Shown here: one piece after another, positions 1 through 7,154 of the stretch
Position numbering within the stretch: position 1 is the first letter of the stretch
Layout of the letters: the number at the start of each line of letters is the position of its first letter
Origin: Candidatus Poribacteria bacterium
Lineage (GTDB): Bacteria; Poribacteria; WGA-4E; GCA-2687025
Length of the DNA stretch: 7,438 nt
Direction: 5' to 3'
NCBI GenBank assembly: GCA_027625215.1
Contig: JAQBWJ010000093.1
Location: 1 to 7,438 of the forward strand
The notes under the pieces: model-generated
What the model saw: the letters and a program-made list of their open reading frames with translations, nothing else
Databases searched by the model: none
Told to the model about the DNA's origin: nothing
Translations under genes and position numbers: made by a program

Positions 1-774
1 CTTCGTTTGATACGCTGTCGGCGCGTGTCTCACGTTGTACGAAACGCCTGTTTCTTCCAAATCTTCCCCATGCGCTGGGATGAGCAACGTCAGCGAATTG
101 TCTCGGATGGACGGGTAAACGCCGTCTCGAAGCAGTTGAGCGTCCGTATCCGCTTCCGTCATCACACGAAACCGAAGGCTGACGGACGCTCGATCAACGT
201 GTCGCGTCTGCGCGAACAACTCCCGCCGATTCAACCCTTCCAGCAAGGCGGCTAACGCCTCCGGCTCTAGAGAAACGTTGGCGTCGTCGATCACCTGCCG
301 AAACGCCTCTTGCATCAGCGTTTCACTTGGAACCGTCTCAAAAAAGTCGCCGTGAACAAGGCAGACTTTCGCGCGGTAAGCAGACTTTCCTCGCACCTCT
401 GCTCGTCCTCGAATGAGATAGAAAACGTCGCGTATCGGTAGGCTGAAAGGATCGTCGCCGTTTTGTTCCATTTGAATACGGATGATGCTCGATTCGCCCT
501 CGACAAGCGACTGAATCGACTTACTGCCGCTGGGAATCGTGGAGTTGAACGAGGCGATACTCAACGACTTCGCGTCTTTCAGTTCGATCAACTCGCCACC
601 AGTTAACTCGCCGCTCGGTGAATTGATCCGAATCGCCATGTCCGGGAAGGTGGCGTCTCCGCGATACGACAAGATATCGGCAGGGAATGGAAAGTCGTCA
701 AGTTTCACGATGGCAGTGAATACCCGTCGCTGGCGCGCTAGACTGGCGAAGAAATGGTAAATGGAGGATGTCAC
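1..774 (-). CDS. Probable type II restriction endonuclease, PD-(D/E)XK fold (3' end cut by window edge)
   Basis: The frame is open for all 258 codons from a GTG at 774-772 to base 1 with no stop. It has no early ATG (the first in-frame Met is residue 46), so it is easy to miss. The GTG overlaps the TGA of the upstream methyltransferase as GTGA, the usual coupling geometry, with a weak GGAAG about 12 bases upstream. Near the N-terminus is F43-P-D45, followed 18 residues later by E64-L-K66 within the run GGELIELKDAKS. This matches the PD-(D/E)XK nuclease core, in which D45, E64 and K66 would bind metal and cleave DNA. An S/G/K-rich loop (about 75-87) follows. The rest is soluble and mixed alpha/beta, with no membrane segment. 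I recognise no specific endonuclease family and cannot give the target site. The role as the cleaving partner is inferred from the motif plus two adjacent methyltransferases. The C-terminus lies outside the window. Confidence 0.8.
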   Translation of the reverse strand, partial: MTSSIYHFFASLARQRRVFTAIVKLDDFPFPADILSYRGDATFPDMAIRINSPSGELTGGELIELKDAKSLSIASFNSTIPSGSKSIQSLVEGESSIIRIQMEQNGDDPFSLPIRDVFYLIRGRAEVRGKSAYRAKVCLVHGDFFETVPSETLMQEAFRQVIDDANVSLEPEALAALLEGLNRRELFAQTRHVDRASVSLRFRVMTEADTDAQLLRDGVYPSIRDNSLTLLIPAHGEDLEETGVSYNVRHAPTAYQTK

Positions 775-1658
775 GTTCTCGCGTCGCTTCCGAAATCGAG
801 CCTCTCTTGAAGATTTCGAAGCGGCGCGCCCCAAATCGCATCAAGCCCTTCCGTATGGACGTAGTCTTCGGCAAACCGCATCACGTCGTCCGCAGATCGC
901 CGCGCCTTCAACCGCTGTTCGATCAGCGCGACGTTCCGCTCGTCAATCTCAATCCCGATTCCGTTTCGGTTTAACTGATCCGCGACGGCAAGTGTCGTTC
1001 CCGATCCCGCGAACGGATCGAGCACCACATCTCCCGGATTCGTGGATGACAAGACAATCCGCAGCAACAGCGCCAGCGGGGACTGCTGCTCGTGGGCGCG
1101 TTGATCGTTCTCGTCGCGGATCGCTTCGTCTCCGGCGAAATAGCCGGAGGTCAACTCCCGAATGTCGTCCCAAACGTCCGTTACGTACAACCCATTTTTT
1201 CGCTCGTACTTGTAGTTCGATGGCAACGGCGGGTCGATCCGCAGCCGATGAAACACGCGCGGACGGTTCCCTTTCGTCGCAAAGACGATCACCTGAAACT
1301 GCTTGCCGAAACGGTATCGTCCCGGGACCGCCGACGTCTGTTTCTTCCAGATAATCAGGTTCTGAAACGTCCAACCCGACTCGCGCAGGCAGCGCAACAC
1401 CTGTTCCGTATTCTTCTCGCGCTGCATGAAGTAGATCGCCGCGCCGTCGGGGGAAACGCCCAACGCGCGAGCGGCAACGTCCGTCATCCACGCCCAATAC
1501 TCGTCTTCCGGCAGAGAGTCGTCATGCGCGGCGTATGCCTTCCCCTGATTGAACGGCGGATCGAGAAACGTCAAATCGACGGGCTTCTCGATACCGCGTT
1601 CGCGCAGAGCGTCGCGTGACAGCCATTTCGCGCAGTTGCCGCAGATCACGTCAACCAT
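771..1658 (-). CDS. Beta-class DNA methyltransferase with DPPF motif (N6-adenine or N4-cytosine)
   Basis: A 295-residue S-adenosylmethionine-dependent DNA methyltransferase of the N6/N4 amino-methyltransferase family, which protects the host's own sites from the neighbouring nuclease. Catalytic motif IV is L32-DPPF (33-36). The SAM-binding motif I, DPFAGSGTT (214-222), lies C-terminal to it, followed by GIEID (235-239) as the motif II acidic segment. The IV-before-I order defines the beta class, and the target-recognition region would lie between them (about 105-190). EQQSP (190-194) sits where the motif X H-P-x-x-P usually occurs. An upstream ATG at 1685 would add nine residues (MRRNRKRHD), but the ATG at 1658 is preferred because AAAGAGG lies 6 bases before it. 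This start overlaps the previous gene by 8 bases, and the stop overlaps the nuclease start by 4. DPPF fits adenine methylation somewhat better than cytosine, but the base is not certain. Confidence 0.92.
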   Translation of the reverse strand: MVDVICGNCAKWLSRDALRERGIEKPVDLTFLDPPFNQGKAYAAHDDSLPEDEYWAWMTDVAARALGVSPDGAAIYFMQREKNTEQVLRCLRESGWTFQNLIIWKKQTSAVPGRYRFGKQFQVIVFATKGNRPRVFHRLRIDPPLPSNYKYERKNGLYVTDVWDDIRELTSGYFAGDEAIRDENDQRAHEQQSPLALLLRIVLSSTNPGDVVLDPFAGSGTTLAVADQLNRNGIGIEIDERNVALIEQRLKARRSADDVMRFAEDYVHTEGLDAIWGAPLRNLQERLDFGSDART

Positions 1659-2550
1659 ATCGTGCCTCTTTCGATTTCTCCGCAATGGAATTCGGATGTT
1701 CTACCGTTGCTTGGTTCGCGGACGCTTTTAGTTGTTCGACCGCGTAATCGGCGTATTCCCGCACGATCTCGATCCCGATATGTCGGCGTTCGAGCCGTTC
1801 GGCGGCGAGGTTGGTCTGCCCACTCCCGGCAAAGATGTCGATTACCAGATCGTTTTTGTAGGAATAGAACTCGATCACACGTCGGGCGAGATCAAGCGGG
1901 TAGGGGCAGGGGTGGATATTCTCCTGCGGCGACATGGGACGAATATTCCAGACGTTTTTGCTCTTCTCGCCCTGATAGTCAGCCAAGTTCAGCCGATTCG
2001 CTTCTTTCTCGTCCTCCGTGCGGTTCCAATAAATGTTGTCGCGTCCTTTGGTTCCGCTCGGTTTTTGGAAGACGAAGATGTACTCGGCGACCAAACTCGG
2101 ATAGTAGTAGCCGGGATAGGGATGTTGCAACAACACGCCGGATCGCCGATCCTTCGCAACGGGTTTCTCCCAAATAATGTCCTCTTTGAACCGCCAGCCG
2201 ATCTCTTCCATCCACCCAACGAAATGGAACGGCAACGGCGTTCGCTCGCCCTTCCATCCGACCGGAGCGATGTTCACAACGTTGTGTCCGCCGGGTTTCG
2301 TGACCCGCAGCAGTTCCTTGAACCGATCCGTCAAAAACGAGCGGTACTCGTCATACGAAACTTCGACCCGTTCCCACCGTTCCGTATGCCCGGCAAGTTT
2401 CCGCGTGTGGTCGTCATAGTTGATCGCGTTGAAGTATGGGGGCGACGTGAGGGCAAGGATCACCTGATCGTCGTCCATCTCTCGCATGACGGAGAGACAG
2501 TCCCCAACAACGATCTTCCCTCGCCCTACTTGGTTCGTTTCAAACGACAT
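1651..2550 (-). CDS. Beta-class DNA methyltransferase with TSPPY motif (probable N4-cytosine)
   Basis: A 299-residue DNA amino-methyltransferase, the first gene of the R-M operon. Catalytic motif IV is TSPPY (35-39); S-P-P-Y is the form typical of N4-cytosine methyltransferases, whereas adenine enzymes usually carry D-P-P-Y/F/W. The C-terminal part has HPCPYP (213-218, motif X), DIFAGSGQT (238-246, SAM-binding motif I) and GIEI (259-262, motif II), so motif IV precedes motif I and this is a beta-class enzyme. Residues about 125-210 between the motifs would recognise the target and are rich in Tyr, Trp and Pro. GAAGG lies 7 bases before the ATG. Its 3' end overlaps the second methyltransferase by 8 bases. 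Starting the operon with methyltransferases is a common way to modify the host before the nuclease appears. No controller (C) protein gene is seen in the window. The family call is firm; the N4-cytosine assignment rests on the motif alone. Confidence 0.92.
   Translation of the reverse strand: MSFETNQVGRGKIVVGDCLSVMREMDDDQVILALTSPPYFNAINYDDHTRKLAGHTERWERVEVSYDEYRSFLTDRFKELLRVTKPGGHNVVNIAPVGWKGERTPLPFHFVGWMEEIGWRFKEDIIWEKPVAKDRRSGVLLQHPYPGYYYPSLVAEYIFVFQKPSGTKGRDNIYWNRTEDEKEANRLNLADYQGEKSKNVWNIRPMSPQENIHPCPYPLDLARRVIEFYSYKNDLVIDIFAGSGQTNLAAERLERRHIGIEIVREYADYAVEQLKASANQATVEHPNSIAEKSKEARYG
1665..1671 (-). promoter_or_regulatory. Ribosome binding site deciding the start of the second methyltransferase
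   Basis: On the minus strand AAAGAGG lies 6 bases before the ATG at 1658-1656, inside the last codons of the upstream methyltransferase. It favours this ATG over the in-frame ATG at 1685 and implies coupled translation of the two methyltransferases. Confidence 0.65.
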
Positions 2551-2603
2551 GCGACAGCCTTCGCGTACTTCAAAATTGATCGACCGTGTTTGACGTGATC
2601 TTA

Positions 2604-2686
2604 CCCCCTCCCGCCGCTTTCATCCAGCGTCACCTTCCCCGTTTCAATCCGGCGCGGAAACGGGGGAGGGGGGTTTGCAATCCCCC
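2604..2686. repeat. GC-rich inverted repeats with alternative pairings
   Basis: The main hairpin is CCTTCCCCGTTTC (2633-2645) against GAAACGGGGGAGG (2657-2669), 13 positions with one G-T wobble and an 11-base loop. CCCCCTCCC (2604-2612) is also perfectly complementary to GGGAGGGGG (2664-2672). The G run at 2668-2673 can pair with CCCCC at 2682-2686. The three structures compete for the same G tract. No clear T run follows on either strand, so a plain intrinsic terminator is not evident; an attenuator-like leader, a protein site or a mobile repeat remnant are alternatives. Confidence 0.6.
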
Positions 2687-2748
2687 GAAAGGAGCACTAT
2701 GTTAGGAGATCGTAATGGGGATACCCTTCCGAGTGATGCCTAGTTGAT

Positions 2749-2764
2749 GCTACCGACTCGTAGC
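2749..2764. repeat. Small inverted repeat upstream of the Mo-hydroxylase operon
   Basis: GCTAC (2749-2753) and GTAGC (2760-2764) flank CGACTC, a perfect 5-base-pair stem with a 6-base loop. It lies about 30 bases before the FAD subunit start. It could be an operator half-site pair or an RNA hairpin; it is short enough to be chance. Confidence 0.3.
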
Positions 2765-2781
2765 GACTTGTTGTAATTGAT

Positions 2782-2787
2782 AAGGAG
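2782..2787 (+). promoter_or_regulatory. Strong ribosome binding site fixing the TTG start of the FAD subunit
   Basis: AAGGAG ends 8 bases before the TTG at 2796-2798, optimal spacing. No ATG or GTG in this frame is as well placed, and the encoded sequence KEIDYASAATLSEA matches the usual N-terminus of this subunit family. Confidence 0.7.
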
Positions 2788-2795
2788 CAAGGTCG

Positions 2796-3668
2796 TTGAA
2801 AGAGATCGATTACGCTTCCGCCGCCACACTGAGCGAAGCGGCGTCGCTGCTGAGCAAGGCGGGCGACCGCGCGCGCGTCTTGGCGGGCGGCACCGATATC
2901 ATCGTCCAGTTGCGCGAACACCGACGCGACATCGACCTGCTCGTTGATGTCAAGAACGTTCCCGAACTGAGCGCGATGACTTACAGCGCAACCGACGGGC
3001 TGACGCTCGGCGCGGCGGTCCCGTGTTACCGCATTTATGAAACGCCCGCCGTCGCCGCCGCCTATCCCGGACTCGTGGACGCCGTCTCGATGATCGGCTC
3101 CGCGCAGATTCAGGGGCGCGCCAGTCTCGGCGGGAACATTTGTAACGCCTCGCCCGCTGCCGACGGGATTCCACCCGTCATCGTCTACGGCGCGACGCTG
3201 AAAGTTCAGGGACCCAACGGCTCCCGCGAGATCGCCGCCGCCGACTTCTGCGTCTCGCCGGGTCGAACCGCCATGCGGACGGGAGAGTTCTTGGTGTCGA
3301 TCCACTTTCCCCCGCCCAAGCCGCGAGCGAGCGCGCACTATTTGCGATTTATCCCGCGCAACGAAATGGATATCGCCGTCGCCGGTTCCGGCGCGTACGT
3401 CGAACTCGACGCGGGCGGACAGACGTTTAAGACGGTTCGCGTCGCGCTGGCGGCGGTCGCGCCTCGACCGCTCCCCGTGCCGGAGATCGGCGAATTCCTC
3501 GCGGGCAAGACCGTCTCCGACGAGGTGATCCGGCGCGCGGGCGAGTTGGCGTCGCAAGCGGCGACCCCCATCAGCGACATGCGCGGCACGACGGAACAAC
3601 GCAAACATCTGGCGGGCGTACTGACCCGTCGCGCGCTCAACGGCGCGATTGAACGGGCGAGAGGGTAA
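2796..3668 (+). CDS. FAD-binding (medium) subunit of a molybdenum hydroxylase, xanthine dehydrogenase/CoxM family
   Basis: A 290-residue flavoprotein subunit, the normal length for CoxM/CutM-type subunits. It would pass electrons from the [2Fe-2S] clusters to the acceptor through FAD, in a cytoplasmic three-subunit complex. Two FAD-binding motifs are seen: VLAGGTDI (28-35), and the block from IGSAQIQ (100-106) through RASLGGN (108-114) to NASPAAD (117-123). The family's C-terminal domain spans about 180-285, with R188-NEMDIA and DMRGTTEQRK (261-270). The start is TTG, chosen for its AAGGAG. The stop is 3 bases before the iron-sulphur subunit gene, so the two are co-transcribed. G+C is visibly higher than in the R-M genes to the left. 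No electron acceptor can be assigned, since no NAD-binding insertion can be recognised by eye. Confidence 0.93.
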   Translation: MKEIDYASAATLSEAASLLSKAGDRARVLAGGTDIIVQLREHRRDIDLLVDVKNVPELSAMTYSATDGLTLGAAVPCYRIYETPAVAAAYPGLVDAVSMIGSAQIQGRASLGGNICNASPAADGIPPVIVYGATLKVQGPNGSREIAAADFCVSPGRTAMRTGEFLVSIHFPPPKPRASAHYLRFIPRNEMDIAVAGSGAYVELDAGGQTFKTVRVALAAVAPRPLPVPEIGEFLAGKTVSDEVIRRAGELASQAATPISDMRGTTEQRKHLAGVLTRRALNGAIERARG

Positions 3669-3671
3669 TTC

Positions 3672-4151
<480 letters not shown>

Positions 4152-4155
4152 ACGA

Positions 4156-6459
4156 ATGGCGGAAAAGAAGCAATGGCGCGTCGTCGGGACACGCTCGCTC
4201 CGACCCGACGGCATGGACAAGGTGACGGGTCAGGCGAAATACGGTTCCGACATCAACCTACCGGGGATGCTCTACGGACGAGTCCTCCGCAGCCCGCACG
4301 CCCACGCGCGGATCGTCTCGCTCGACATGTCCGAAGCGGCGAAGATGCCCGGCGTTCGCGCCGTGATGACGGCGGCAGACCTGCCCGACATCGCCTCGAA
4401 GTTGCAGGAGCTCGGTGAATCCGTCGCCGACCTGCGCGACGAGAGCCACAACATCATGGCGACAGGCAAGGTGCTCTATCACGGGCACGCGGTCGCGGCG
4501 GTCGCGGCGACGAGCCTTCACCTCGCGGAAGAGGCGTTGAAGGCGATCAAGGTCGAATACGAACCGCTCGAACCCGTCATCGACGTGCGGTACGCCATGT
4601 CCGACGACGCCCCGCTCCTCGACCCCGCCCGCAAGATGCGCGGCATCGGCGACGAGGACGGCAAGCCGAGCAACATCGCCCAGCACTTCCAGAACAAGCG
4701 CGGCGACCTCGACAAAGGCTTCGCGGAAGCCGATTACGTCGTCGAACGCGAGTTCTACAACGCGACGATCCATCAGGGCTACATCGAGCCGCACAACGCG
4801 ACCGCGCAAGTCCACCCCGACGGGCGCGTCACCGTCTGGTGCAGTTCGCAGGGGCACTTCGGCATCCGCGAGGAAGTCGCCGAAGTGTGCAAACTCCCCG
4901 TCGGCATGGTGAAGGTCGTCCCGATGGAGATCGGCGGCGGCTTCGGAGGCAAGACGAAGGTCTACCTCGAACCGCTCGCGGTCATCATGTCGCAGAAGAC
5001 CGCTCGCCCCGTCAAAATGTGGATGAACCGCACCGAAGTCCTCTTGGCAACGGGACCGAACCCCGGCTCGCTCATCAAGTGCAAGATGGGCTGCAAGAAG
5101 GACGGCACGCTCACGGCGGCGGCGGCGGAGTTGTACTTTGAAGCGGGCGCGTTTCCCGGTTCCGCCGTCGGCGCGGGCGCGGGGACGATCTTCGGTCCCT
5201 TCAAACTGGAAAACATGCAGGTCGACGGCTACGACATCGTGCTGAACAAGCCGAAGTCGCACGCCTACCGCGCTCCGGGCGCGCCGAACGCGGCGTTCGC
5301 CTCCGAGTGCGTCGTGGACGAGCTCGCCGAACTGTGCGGGCTGTCGCCGTTGGACTTCCGCCTGAAGAACGCCGTCAAGGAGGGCGACCGCCGCGCGGAT
5401 GGACCCGTGCTGCCCCGCATCGGGCTGATCGAAACGCTCGAAGCGGCGAAGAACTCGCCCCACAACAACACGAAATTGGCGCCGTCCTCCGGCATCAAGC
5501 GTCGCGGGCGCGGCGTTGCGAGCGGCTTCTGGTTCAACGGGGCGGGTCCGGCAAGCGTCATCCTGAACGTGAACGCCGACGGCAGCCTCACGCAGATCAG
5601 CGGCTCGGCGGACATCGGCGGCAACCGCGCGTCGTTGGCGAACATCGTCGCCGAAGTGCTCGGCATCGAACCGACCGACATCCGCGCCCAAATCGGCGAC
5701 ACGGACACGGTCGGCTACACGAGCGTCACGGGCGGCAGCAGCGCGACCCACAAGAGCGGTCTCGCCGCCCACGAGTGCGCGACGAAGATCAAAGAAGAGA
5801 TCATCAAACGCGCCGCCCGCATCTGGGAAACGGACGCGGAGAACGTCGTCTACGACGATCAAAGCGGCGCGATCACCAACAAGGCGGACGCCGAGAAGAA
5901 ACTGACCTTCAAAGAGGTCGCCCGCCAAGCGAACCGCACCGGCGGTCCGATCACGTCGGAGGTCAGCGTGAACTCCGGCGGCGCGGGACCCGCCTTCGCC
6001 GTCCACATCGTCGATGTCGAAGTCGATATCGAAACGGGCAAAGTGGATGTGCTGCGGTACACGGCGGCGCAGGATGTCGGCACGGCGATCCACCCCGACT
6101 ACGTGGAAGGGCAACTGGAGGGCGGCATCTCGCAGGGCGTCGGCTGGGCGTTGAACGAGGAGTACTTCTACAACAAAGACGGACTCCTGATGAACGCGAG
6201 CCTGCTCGACTACCGGATGCCGACGATGCTTGACCTGCCGAAACTCGAGACGATCATGGTCGAAGTGCCGAATCCGGCGCATCCGTACGGCATTCGGGGC
6301 GTCGGCGAGGTGTGCGTTGTGCCGCCGCTCGCTGCGGTCGGCAACGCGATCTACAACGCGACGGGCATCCGGCTTTACAACACGCCGATGAACCCGCCGT
6401 CGCTGTTGAGCGAGATCATGAAGTCGGGGCTTGCGGAACTGCCGGAAGCGTCCGACTGA
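4156..6459 (+). CDS. Molybdopterin-binding (large) subunit of a xanthine oxidase-family molybdenum hydroxylase
   Basis: A 767-residue catalytic subunit that would hydroxylate or oxidise its substrate at a molybdenum-cytosine-dinucleotide-type centre. Domains are an N-terminal a/b hammerhead (about 14-140) and two molybdopterin-binding halves (about 160-420 and 445-740). Motifs are Q232-G-H-F (cofactor loop), GGGFGGK (260-266), AYRAPGAP (370-377) and GIRGVGE (712-718), with E718 the conserved catalytic glutamate. The AYRAPGAP loop lacks the Cys found in form I CO dehydrogenase, so CO oxidation is unlikely. Where many relatives have M-G-Q-G, this protein has DIGGN (486-490). Related hydroxylases act on purines, aldehydes, N-heterocycles or aromatic CoA thioesters; I cannot choose among them. 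AAGGAG lies 9 bases before the ATG. It is the last gene of the operon, and no XdhC/CoxI maturation gene follows. Confidence 0.94.
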   Translation: MAEKKQWRVVGTRSLRPDGMDKVTGQAKYGSDINLPGMLYGRVLRSPHAHARIVSLDMSEAAKMPGVRAVMTAADLPDIASKLQELGESVADLRDESHNIMATGKVLYHGHAVAAVAATSLHLAEEALKAIKVEYEPLEPVIDVRYAMSDDAPLLDPARKMRGIGDEDGKPSNIAQHFQNKRGDLDKGFAEADYVVEREFYNATIHQGYIEPHNATAQVHPDGRVTVWCSSQGHFGIREEVAEVCKLPVGMVKVVPMEIGGGFGGKTKVYLEPLAVIMSQKTARPVKMWMNRTEVLLATGPNPGSLIKCKMGCKKDGTLTAAAAELYFEAGAFPGSAVGAGAGTIFGPFKLENMQVDGYDIVLNKPKSHAYRAPGAPNAAFASECVVDELAELCGLSPLDFRLKNAVKEGDRRADGPVLPRIGLIETLEAAKNSPHNNTKLAPSSGIKRRGRGVASGFWFNGAGPASVILNVNADGSLTQISGSADIGGNRASLANIVAEVLGIEPTDIRAQIGDTDTVGYTSVTGGSSATHKSGLAAHECATKIKEEIIKRAARIWETDAENVVYDDQSGAITNKADAEKKLTFKEVARQANRTGGPITSEVSVNSGGAGPAFAVHIVDVEVDIETGKVDVLRYTAAQDVGTAIHPDYVEGQLEGGISQGVGWALNEEYFYNKDGLLMNASLLDYRMPTMLDLPKLETIMVEVPNPAHPYGIRGVGEVCVVPPLAAVGNAIYNATGIRLYNTPMNPPSLLSEIMKSGLAELPEASD

Positions 6460-6471
6460 TCCAGTACATGC

Positions 6472-6570
6472 GTGGGGGCGAATCGACTGGTCGCCCCCAT
6501 TGACGCGGAATCGTCCGTACAAACGCAGGGGCGACCGGCTGGTCGCCCTTTAATGCGGAATCGAACGTAA
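6472..6570. repeat. Two diverged tandem copies of a hairpin-bearing intergenic repeat
   Basis: Two copies about 50-52 bases apart share CTGGTCGCCC (6487-6496, 6539-6548) and GCGGAATCG plus CGTA (6505-6519, 6555-6569). Each contains a hairpin: GGGGGCGA (6474-6481) with TCGCCCCC (6491-6498), and GGGCGACC (6529-6536) with GGTCGCCC (6541-6548). The stems differ by changes that keep pairing, which suggests the folded form matters. Repeats of this kind are often dispersed through a genome, but that cannot be seen from one locus. The element sits between two converging genes. Confidence 0.7.
6528..6553 (+). terminator. Possible intrinsic terminator of the Mo-hydroxylase operon
   Basis: The second repeat hairpin has an 8-base-pair GC-rich stem with a GGCT loop, followed on the plus strand by TTTAA. 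The T run is short, so termination would be weak. On the minus strand no T run follows. It lies about 70 bases after the large-subunit stop. Confidence 0.4.
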
Positions 6571-6582
6571 TGAGTGGAGGCG

Positions 6583-7062
6583 TCAGGAGGCGTTCAGTTC
6601 CTTGACGTGCGCCTTGCCCTTGCGCGTCAGCCGCCACTGACCCGACGCCAACTTGCGGACAAGCCCGGCTTTCTGCTGAACGCCCAACAGTTTTGAGATG
6701 TTCGAGCCCTTCGCGTCCACGTCTTCCAACAGGTTCTGGACGATGGTGTTGCGGAACAGGTTTTCGTCGGAGCGCTCTTGGACGAAGTTCCCTGCGACGA
6801 GGATGCGGTCTTTCTCGATCAACCCGGCGGGGAAACTTCCCCAATAGGCGCCGAAGTCGTCGGGCAGTTTGACGGCGGGCGAGTCGTCCGCGTCGTTTTC
6901 TTCCACGACGGTGATCGAGTCGTCAATCTCCACATCGGAGATAAACGCTTCGCGCATCTGAAACAATGTGATGCACTCGCGGACGAAGGATTCGCTGCCT
7001 TCCACTTCGATTTCATAGAAGTCGGCGGCAAGTCGGATACGGGCGCGTTCTTGGCTCATCAT
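6583..7062 (-). CDS. Conserved-looking small protein with probable C-terminal winged-helix domain, function unknown
   Basis: A 159-residue soluble protein that I do not recognise by name. The N-terminal part RIRLAADFYEIEVEGSESFV (8-27) looks like a short strand-turn-strand followed by a helix, and recalls small proteins that begin with an 'E-I-E-V-E-G-x-x-x-F-V' segment. A strongly acidic linker follows (47-61, EIDD to DADD). The C-terminal part (about 101-157) fits a helix-turn-helix plus wing: NISKLLGVQQKAGLVRKL, then QWRLTRKGKAHVKEL, where 'W-R-L-T-x-K-G' is a common wing-strand pattern in DNA- or protein-binding winged helices. No membrane segment or catalytic motif is visible. GGAG lies 5 bases before the first ATG (7062) and 8 before a second (7059), so the start could be one codon later. 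It converges on the Mo-hydroxylase operon and has its own promoter candidate. The domain calls are inference from sequence pattern only. Confidence 0.8.
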   Translation of the reverse strand: MMSQERARIRLAADFYEIEVEGSESFVRECITLFQMREAFISDVEIDDSITVVEENDADDSPAVKLPDDFGAYWGSFPAGLIEKDRILVAGNFVQERSDENLFRNTIVQNLLEDVDAKGSNISKLLGVQQKAGLVRKLASGQWRLTRKGKAHVKELNAS

Positions 7063-7103
7063 CTAGTCTCCATGAGTCGCTGCTGAGGCTTCGAGGGATC
7101 GAT

Positions 7104-7130
7104 GGTCACTCCGGGCGCTGTCGCGTGACC
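7104..7130 (-). repeat. Inverted repeat in the predicted 5' leader of the 159-residue protein gene
   Basis: GGTCAC (7104-7109) and GTGACC (7125-7130) are perfect inverted copies around a 15-base loop. They lie between the promoter candidate and the start codon, so they would fold in the mRNA leader or act as a regulator site. At 6 base pairs this could be chance. Confidence 0.3.
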
Positions 7131-7154
7131 GCTAAGTATCAAAGTATTGTCCGT

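Larger units (their letters stand above)
2551..2795. other. Divergent intergenic control region between R-M and molybdenum hydroxylase operons
   Basis: These 245 bases separate two operons transcribed away from each other, so promoters for both must lie here or within it. No gene is visible. It holds C/G-tract inverted repeats (2604-2686), a small hairpin (2749-2764) and the Shine-Dalgarno sequence of the downstream FAD subunit. A weak rightward promoter is possible: TTGCAA at 2675-2680, a 17-base spacer, and TATGTT at 2698-2703 (each 4 of 6 to the sigma-70 consensus). I found no convincing leftward promoter. Confidence 0.55.

Noticed and set aside
315..506. 63-codon minus-strand frame inside the nuclease gene
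   Set aside because: It is in a different frame from the 258-codon nuclease frame, which has the GTGA coupling and the PD...ELK motif.
1651..1685. ATG at 1685 as start of the second methyltransferase
   Set aside because: It would add nine basic residues and a 35-base overlap without a good ribosome binding site, whereas AAAGAGG is ideally placed for the ATG at 1658.
1732..2598. 288-codon plus-strand frame opposite the TSPPY methyltransferase
   Set aside because: It is the complement of a gene with motifs IV, X and I in place, and has no family resemblance of its own.
2744..2777. Promoter TTGATG / TGTAAT before the FAD subunit
   Set aside because: The spacer is 22 bases, too long for a sigma-70 promoter, and the -10 would abut the ribosome binding site.
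4156..6459. Aerobic CO dehydrogenase large subunit (CoxL)
   Set aside because: The gene order fits, but the active-site loop is AYRAPGAP, with no Cys as in the form I CO dehydrogenase loop.
4258..6522. 754-codon open frame antisense to the molybdopterin subunit
   Set aside because: It exactly shadows a gene with intact family motifs, and its translation is Arg/Asp/Val-rich low-complexity sequence typical of the complement of high-GC codons.
6472..6570. CRISPR array
   Set aside because: Only two diverged copies, internally self-complementary, with no uniform spacers and no cas genes.
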